The notes below the pieces were generated by a model that was not told the origin of the DNA, made no database searches, and saw only the letters and a program-made list of their open reading frames with translations. Positions 58,568 through 64,000 of a stretch of DNA of 64,000 bases are shown piece after piece. Position 1 is the stretch's first letter; every line of letters begins with the position of its first letter. The position numbers and the translations under genes were made by a program. Source of the stretch: Fragilariopsis cylindrus CCMP1102 (lineage: Eukaryota > Bacillariophyta > Bacillariophyceae > Bacillariales > Bacillariaceae); NCBI GenBank assembly GCA_900095095.1, contig FMBT01000085.1, forward strand, positions 1 through 64,000. Reading direction: 5' to 3'.

Positions 58568-60247
58568 TTACTGAAATGCGTCTGGCTCATCAAAGAAGCT
58601 CTTCTTTTCATCTGTTTCTGTTGACGAGATCATCTCATCGGATGGAATATTTCTAACTTCTTCATCTAGCACTGCATCGCTATCAGAAGAAAATAATCCC
58701 TGCAAAGTTTTTTTGGTCGTAAGACGCCTCATTTCAGCCTGCATAAAATATTTCAGTAGTTTGCATCGAGCTTTGTGGTCTTCTGCTTCAATAATCTTTT
58801 GCATTGTAAGCGACGACTCAAGTACCAAGGGTTGAAGCTCTATAGCCATACGCTTTTGTAGTTCTTGCAGCTCCTGCTGCAGCTCTTCTGTTAAGTCACC
58901 GAAGCCAATAGCGCTAAGAAGAACACAAAAAGTAATGTTGAGACTGCGACTATTATAATACCATACCCACGAAAAAAGGGAAAAAATCACACGAACGATG
59001 AACAAATATCGTAACCTCTGTCAGTACAGCTTCTTTCAATAACATACCTAGGTAATTCATCTTGCTGCAGACCTCTTTCCTTTTTAAGGAAATCTTTTAG
59101 TTTATCTTGAAATTCTTGTTGCAATTCATTTTGACGCGCCATGAGTCGTTGTTCTACGAAGCTCTGCCACAAACGAATCGTTTGCCAAAGTCCATCTTCG
59201 TCCGGCCCTTCTTTGACGGCAAGCGTGTTTGAAGCCGCCTTGGTAAAACGAACATCTTCCTCCAATTCGTGTTGAAGATCTACAAGCTCTCCGAAAATAT
59301 TACACAACTCCTTTTCTTCCTTATTAGTTGCTGCAGCGACTACAGCACCATAAACTTCGTCCAATTCCGGTCCATCATTTTCTCCTGAATCGTCCTTTCC
59401 CGAATCGTCATGGATTGTTCCTTCAATCTTTAAATATGTATCTCTCATCGCCCATGCCTCTGGATTTAATACTTTATCGATAGTGACACGGCCTGTCACT
59501 TTGTGAGTACAAATGTATTTAATTTGATCTTCAGTTTGTTCACTAACTTCTTTCAAATCTTCTAACTCAAATACGACTCCAGTCTTTGCGAAGCGCCCTG
59601 ATTCAGTAGGATGACTAGTGACGACAACAAATCTTTTGCTACCATTCATTAGTATATCAGTATACATCTGTCTATATCGCGGTTCAAAAATATTTAACAC
59701 ATGCTCTGTGTTTGGAGTGTAAACAATACCACCAAGCGGGAAAAGTGGGAGTATTGTTGAGCCCTAAATAAGAAGAGAGATAAATATCAAAGATAGATAC
59801 GAAATTTGAGGGGAATTGAAGATATTTATACGGTATACACATATTTTTGTCAACGAAATTTAACGAAAGAGACGAAATGAATACAATACAAGGAATTGTT
59901 CGTCGGTGATGCTCGAATTAACGTACTTCTTTGGTTGATTCGATTGGCATGTTATCCCCCTTGGAACCCTCAACGGAAGGAAGCCACGAAACACTATCGA
60001 TTCCTTTTGCTAGTGGCCCTTCTTCTGCGTCGTCGTCGTAATCGTCTTCTTCGTCGTCATCTGATCCAGCAAATCGGGGTATCAGAGATCCTCGATGAAT
60101 TACTTGTTGGTGACGATTTCCGATAAATGTGCTAGATTCCAAATACAGAGTTCTCCCTGCCGGGCACGTTGATGGAAGTAAGAAAGCATCAGCTTTATGT
60201 TTCTGCAGCAGGACCAGCGATAGAGAGACACCAAAGAGAAATTTCAT
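58568..60247 (-). CDS. Plastid-targeted Lon N-terminal (LON substrate-binding) domain protein
   Basis: There are three exons (60247-59927, 59763-59048, 58913-58568) with GT-AG introns 59926-59764 and 59047-58914, giving 460 residues in one clean frame. The leader MKFLFGVSLSLVLLQKHKAD ends at ADA-FLLP, a diatom plastid import junction, followed by an acidic linker. The folded part begins STILPLFPLGGIVYTPNTE and continues HVLNIFEPRYRQMYTDILMN, SGRFAKTGVVFELEDL and TGRVTIDKVLNPEAW, the LON N-domain pattern. No ATPase or protease domain follows; the rest is charged coiled coil (RLMARQNELQQEFQDKLKDF, EELQQELQELQKRMAIELQP). Stand-alone plastid LON-domain proteins occur in plants and algae, and their substrates are mostly unknown. 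It is convergent with the P4H/ankyrin gene, about 140 bases apart. Confidence 0.82.
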
Positions 60248-61328
60248 TTTTTATTATATCTATAAAGTACGCGATTTTAATTAAGTCGATATGCCTTATT
60301 TTCATTTATGGCAAATCTAGGATAGTGTGTGTATCTATCAGCCAGTAGTGCGAATAGGTCTGGTATTGGTTGACTTTTTGTTGTTGTGGTAATAATGATG
60401 CTGAGATACTTGTACAACTTAAACTTTTGATCCTCACGATACAGTATGCAAAAGTTGTGCCATTGCTTTCCAACGCATCATCCGTCATGGTCGAGAGATG
60501 CATGGCTGAGTTTTTGTGTGATTGAATCTTCTTTACGCGGGACAAGATCTTCGTTTAGGGCTCACGGTAAATCAAGCAAAGTAAGAAATTTTAGAAAAGG
60601 CATTCTAGATAACATATTATTCCCAACACTATCTGTACATACATCATTAGCATAGCATTCACAGTGTATGTCAGTATAATTAGTAGTTAGATAATCAACC
60701 ATTGTTGTTGTATAGTAGTAGATTAGAAACATATGCTCTCTCACTCACTCACTCACTCACTCACACACACACTCACTCACACACTCACTCACACACTCAC
60801 ACACTCACTAGTTTAGATTATATGAGTCAATAATTGCACAATCAAGCTACAATAGTGAGCCAAGTATTATACCAAATTGAACAACATCCACCTGAACAAG
60901 TCTACATAATATGGCGTAACCGTCAAAGATGTGTACCACAGTCAAACATAAAAATAATACAAACTACATAGAATTGAACATACTAGTATCATACTCAAAT
61001 GTATTCACAGGAATAAGACATTTTAAAAAAGTTAACACACTGTTAAAAGGATCATTATAACAGCTCAACTGCAGGAACAGTTCATGTATGTCAAAACGTC
61101 AAAACCACAGTTGCTAAGGTAAGAGAAACAACAACTTACTCTCACAATGCTGACATTTTTCAAAATGAAGACATAGATAGAGATACAATGTAGGAATGTT
61201 TTTAAATGTCATTGACTATTGTTACTAGATTGAGAAAACGCTGTAACTTCATACAAAGATATAGTTTCTTTCATTCAGAAAACGCATCTGATACCCAAAC
61301 TGCATGTGCATTTACTACTACACTATCA
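60248..61328. other. Spacer with CACT microsatellite
   Basis: This 1.1 kb spacer has a compound (CACT)n/(CA)n tract at about 60735-60808. Small frames (60306-60545, 60446-60655, 60562-60744) lack protein character. No RNA gene was seen. Confidence 0.4.
60735..60808. repeat. Compound (CACT)n/(CA)n microsatellite
   Basis: CTCACTCACT units are interleaved with CACACA units over about 74 bases in non-coding DNA. It probably varies in length between individuals. Confidence 0.85.
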
Positions 61329-62444
61329 TTAATCAGTCCAATCAATTCTAATTGGTCGTCCCAGAAGATTCTTTCCGTTCAAAGTAGCTCCCTTTTCGCA
61401 CGCCTCTGTCTTCCAAAACTCCACGAAACCACATCCTTTGAAGTCGCCCGATTCTTTGTGGTGCAACCAACGAACAGCCTTCACTTCAGCATCAACAGTC
61501 CCAAAAAATTTGATAATTCCTTCGTCGTCAATATCGTACGAAAGATTACCGATAAATAATTTTAAACAGTCATCGGGCTTAGCGCTCATAGCCTTCGTAC
61601 CCGTCCCTCCAGCTTGTCCTCCAGTAGTACTGCCACCACTAATCACTTTTTTCGGTGGAGGCCAAACATCGCCTTCTCTAGCTTCGGCGAAGTTGATTTT
61701 AAGAGGCCGCCCGATCAATTTTGAACCTGCCATTGCCACAGCATCGGCAGCAGAAGTAGAATTGTCCATTTCTATAAAAGCCGATCCATAAAACTTTCCA
61801 GTCTCTTTATCCGTGATCCATTTGATGTGAGTGACTTCACCAGGGAAAAAGGCACCGAGTGAACTTTCGTCTACGGAAAATGGGAGGTTACCAAGGAAGA
61901 GACGAGTAACGCCTTGGGGATTACCCTTGCACGGCATATTCTTTTCGGATGACGAAGATGAACTAGTTTTGCTTTGATCCTTAATGGCAGAGTCTTCGTC
62001 TTGTGTTTCTTTCCCTCCATTCTCCACGGAGATTGCATCGGCAGCATCTTCACTGTTATTCCCACTATCTTTATCATCATCGATTTCAGATGTTTCGTGG
62101 TCTGTCTTCTGTTTTTTCTTTTCTTTCTTTTCTTTCTTTTTCTTTTTACTTTTTCCTTCATCTTCTTCATTTGTGGATGATGATTTTCGCTTTTTCTTGT
62201 TGATCTTTGCTTTTATAAGGCTGATGGTCCCATCTGCTTCCAATTTCACCTTTCCCGATTCTTCCATGTTCTGAATTGCCTTCTTGAATAATTTCTTGGA
62301 GCTCTTGTCACTTTCGTCCAATTGCAACGATAACAATACCATTTTACGAAGCTTCTTGACCTGCTTGATTTCTGAAGATTCTAATATGGAACTGATGGAT
62401 TTGTTCCAATCCACACTATCATCGATGCTTGATGATGACGGCAT
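61329..62444 (-). CDS. Nucleolin-like protein with two RRM domains
   Basis: This is an intact 371-residue intronless frame. An N-terminal helical region (SISSILESSEIKQVKKLRKM, then LFKKAIQNMEESGKVKLEAD) resembles a small winged-helix or DEK-C-like unit. A Lys run (KSKKKKKEKKEKKKQK) and an acidic stretch follow. RRM1 has RNP2 RLFLGNLPF and RNP1 GKFYGSAFIEM. RRM2 has RNP2 LFIGNLSYD and RNP1 GDFKGCGFVEF. Between them is a Gly/Ala/Thr linker. The arrangement (basic/acidic tail followed by paired RRMs, C-terminal GRPIRIDWTD) fits nucleolar pre-rRNA-processing proteins such as nucleolin or yeast Nop-type factors. Exact orthology is not clear. Likely nuclear or nucleolar. Confidence 0.82.
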   Translation of the reverse strand: MPSSSSIDDSVDWNKSISSILESSEIKQVKKLRKMVLLSLQLDESDKSSKKLFKKAIQNMEESGKVKLEADGTISLIKAKINKKKRKSSSTNEEDEGKSKKKKKEKKEKKKQKTDHETSEIDDDKDSGNNSEDAADAISVENGGKETQDEDSAIKDQSKTSSSSSSEKNMPCKGNPQGVTRLFLGNLPFSVDESSLGAFFPGEVTHIKWITDKETGKFYGSAFIEMDNSTSAADAVAMAGSKLIGRPLKINFAEAREGDVWPPPKKVISGGSTTGGQAGGTGTKAMSAKPDDCLKLFIGNLSYDIDDEGIIKFFGTVDAEVKAVRWLHHKESGDFKGCGFVEFWKTEACEKGATLNGKNLLGRPIRIDWTD

Positions 62445-62999
62445 GTTATCGATTTGAATTCTAAGATAATTCTATTCAAGATGATTACAGTATATTCTCG
62501 GCTCTATCGGTCAGTTCGTTAATATGTTTGTAAAGCAACCACAAGAGTTTAAACTAAAATCTTTGAAATAATAATAAAAAATGAGAAAGTTTATCAAAAA
62601 TCTCGAGAAAGTTGAAATGGAGAGGTTCTCAGCGTTAGTGACTTAATCAGTCACTAGAGTCACGCATCTACAGTATGTTCGCTTCAATTTGTATATCCGA
62701 GGCCACGTCTGTTTGTTGTACGGTGATTTTTTTAACTTTTTACTCTGACTACGAGTACGACTACACTCTACGAAGTACATTAGTCTTGTCCAAAAAAGTC
62801 TTTTAAAGATCTATATCAATTGTTTTTCCAATTAGAGAATGAAAAATGCAGCCTACAAAAATCAGTAAGAATCTAATCTGTTTAAATGTTTGTATTCTTA
62901 TTTTTCTTAAATACGATAGAAACGTGTTTCGTGTAATTTAATTAATTTAAATATCGTTCATTCGTGGTCGTACAGTACTACTTTATGTTGACCCAATCA
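62445..62999. other. Spacer between two minus-strand genes
   Basis: This 555-base AT-rich stretch has TACAGTA heptamers at 62669-62675 and 62971-62977. Nothing else was seen. Confidence 0.4.
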
Positions 63000-64000
63000 T
63001 TATCCAGAACCGGTTGCTTCTTGAAAGTACTCTCGCGTTGTTTGGCTATCCATTATTGAATCATAATCGACTAATCTCCATGTAAAAGTAACAGGTTGAG
63101 ATCCCGGAACATGGCTTTCATATGCTAGCCGTCCCATGCATGTGTAGGGGAGAAGTTTTTTCGTCTGTGCATCATTATGTCGACACCATAGAATGATTCT
63201 ACTAGATGATATAGAAGAATTATTTGACGCTGTTTCCTTTCCCATGTGAATTAATCTCTGAATAACTGGAGAATCTTCCCTCATTTTGCTACCCCCAAAC
63301 CAAGATACACACCGTCCGTTTGAAGAGAAATCATTTGGTCCTCCTAAATTAATCCAGAGATATATTGAATTCTTCCATTCTTGTACGCCACAGTACTTAT
63401 TGAAAGAAAGACGGGAGACTCCCTGTAATCGATGTACGTCGTCTGGGTAAGCTACTTCACTAAAAGTGTTGTGAATCACAAAATCCTTTCCAAATGTTTC
63501 CATCGGCTTACCAAGAAACTTAAGAACAAGTTTAGATGTATCCAGTGAAATTGAACGGACTGAATTGGCTGCAGGTTCTGATATCGATGATGATTTTTTT
63601 GAGGATATTATCTTCTTTTTCAACTGTTTATCCATATTAAATATCCTTTCGTCGGCATCATTATCATCGTCATCGTCGAGTACGGTCAATGAACGTTTCG
63701 TCCCACGCTGATGATGTCTTTTCGTATCATTCAAAAGAGTATTGCTGACTTCCATATAATTCGCTTTGATCGGCTGACCCGATATTCTTGACGAGCGTCG
63801 ACTAGGCGTCACTATAGCTAGTATACTTGGTGTACTATGTTTCTTATTATTGCTCCTTGTTGTTGTTCTTGTTTTTGCTTTTGGAAAAGTATACAGTCCT
63901 AATTCCTTCAATCTGGCTTGATTACGAGCGATCTTGGCCGCCCTCAACGCCAAATATGGATTACCACACACATCATCATTGCTGTTATTATTCGTTTCTT
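63000..64000 (-). CDS. Hypothetical diatom-type protein, N-terminus cut by window edge
   Basis: The frame is open from the window edge to a stop at 63000-63002, so the start lies outside. The visible N-terminal part NPYLALRAAKIARNQARLKE, with LGLYTFPK, followed by a Ser/Arg region (TPSRRSSRISGQPIKANYME), is a pattern I associate with several diatom nuclear proteins. A basic, Ser-rich linker with an Asp run leads to a folded C-terminal domain: KLVLKFLGKPMETFGKDFVI, NKYCGVQEWKNSIYLWINLG, GRCVSWFGGSKMREDSPVIQ, IILWCRHNDAQTKKLLPYTC, GRLAYESHVPGSQPVTFTWR. I recall this domain in other stramenopile proteins but know no function. It may bind chromatin or DNA, inferred only from the basic region. Confidence 0.6.
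   Translation of the reverse strand, partial: ETNNNSNDDVCGNPYLALRAAKIARNQARLKELGLYTFPKAKTRTTTRSNNKKHSTPSILAIVTPSRRSSRISGQPIKANYMEVSNTLLNDTKRHHQRGTKRSLTVLDDDDDNDADERIFNMDKQLKKKIISSKKSSSISEPAANSVRSISLDTSKLVLKFLGKPMETFGKDFVIHNTFSEVAYPDDVHRLQGVSRLSFNKYCGVQEWKNSIYLWINLGGPNDFSSNGRCVSWFGGSKMREDSPVIQRLIHMGKETASNNSSISSSRIILWCRHNDAQTKKLLPYTCMGRLAYESHVPGSQPVTFTWRLVDYDSIMDSQTTREYFQEATGSG

Overview
The window looks like nuclear DNA of a diatom, or a close photosynthetic stramenopile. Several predicted proteins start with a signal peptide followed by a Phe-led transit peptide (for example AYG-FAP, TSA-FVV, ADA-FLLP), the usual route into a secondary red plastid. There is a heat-shock-factor-type protein, a triple helicase-associated-domain (HA) protein, Asn- and Gln-rich low-complexity tracts, short GT-AG introns and AT-rich spacers. 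I found no rRNA, tRNA, CRISPR array, virus-like element or intact transposon.

Layout (strand in brackets). 1-5.3 kb: an edge-truncated Ser/Asp-rich protein (-), a TLS1/C9orf78-type splicing protein (+) and a MORN-repeat protein (-). 6-8.2 kb: a nuclear copy of photosystem I subunit PsaI (+) and a small unknown protein (+). 8.9-14.6 kb: a double PHD-type zinc-finger protein (-) and an Eco1/ESCO cohesin acetyltransferase (+). 15-19 kb: an HSF-type protein (-) and a CorA/Mrs2 Mg2+ channel (+). 19.6-24.9 kb: an NDR kinase (-), a PPIL3-like cyclophilin (+) and a PsbP-like lumen protein (-). 26.6-32.7 kb: GPN2 (+), an ER Hsp90/GRP94 (-) and U2 snRNP A' (+). 32.9-45 kb: two unknown proteins and the 1720-residue HA protein (+). 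45-50 kb: plastid rubredoxin RubA (-), a PPR protein (+) and F-actin capping protein alpha (-). 52-64 kb: GPN1 (-), a multi-pass membrane protein (+), a prolyl-4-hydroxylase-like/ankyrin fusion (+), a plastid Lon-N-domain protein (-), a two-RRM nucleolar-type protein (-) and an edge-truncated unknown (-).

Genes are single-copy and independent, with no operon logic. Many are arranged head to head over 0.5-1.2 kb spacers (for example GRP94/U2A', RubA/PPR, HSF/CorA). Functional themes recur, probably by chance: photosystem I (PsaI, RubA), spliceosome (TLS1, U2A', PPIL3-type cyclophilin) and RNA polymerase II assembly (GPN1, GPN2).

The most striking feature of the window as a whole is that twelve otherwise convincing genes are broken by about 31 single-base frame changes. 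As far as I can tell, every one is a missing base and none is an extra base, while other genes up to 5 kb long are clean. Consensus deletion errors are the simplest explanation, but the one-way bias deserves an RNA-level check. The best single-gene finding is the nuclear PsaI gene, which carries a three-part targeting leader.
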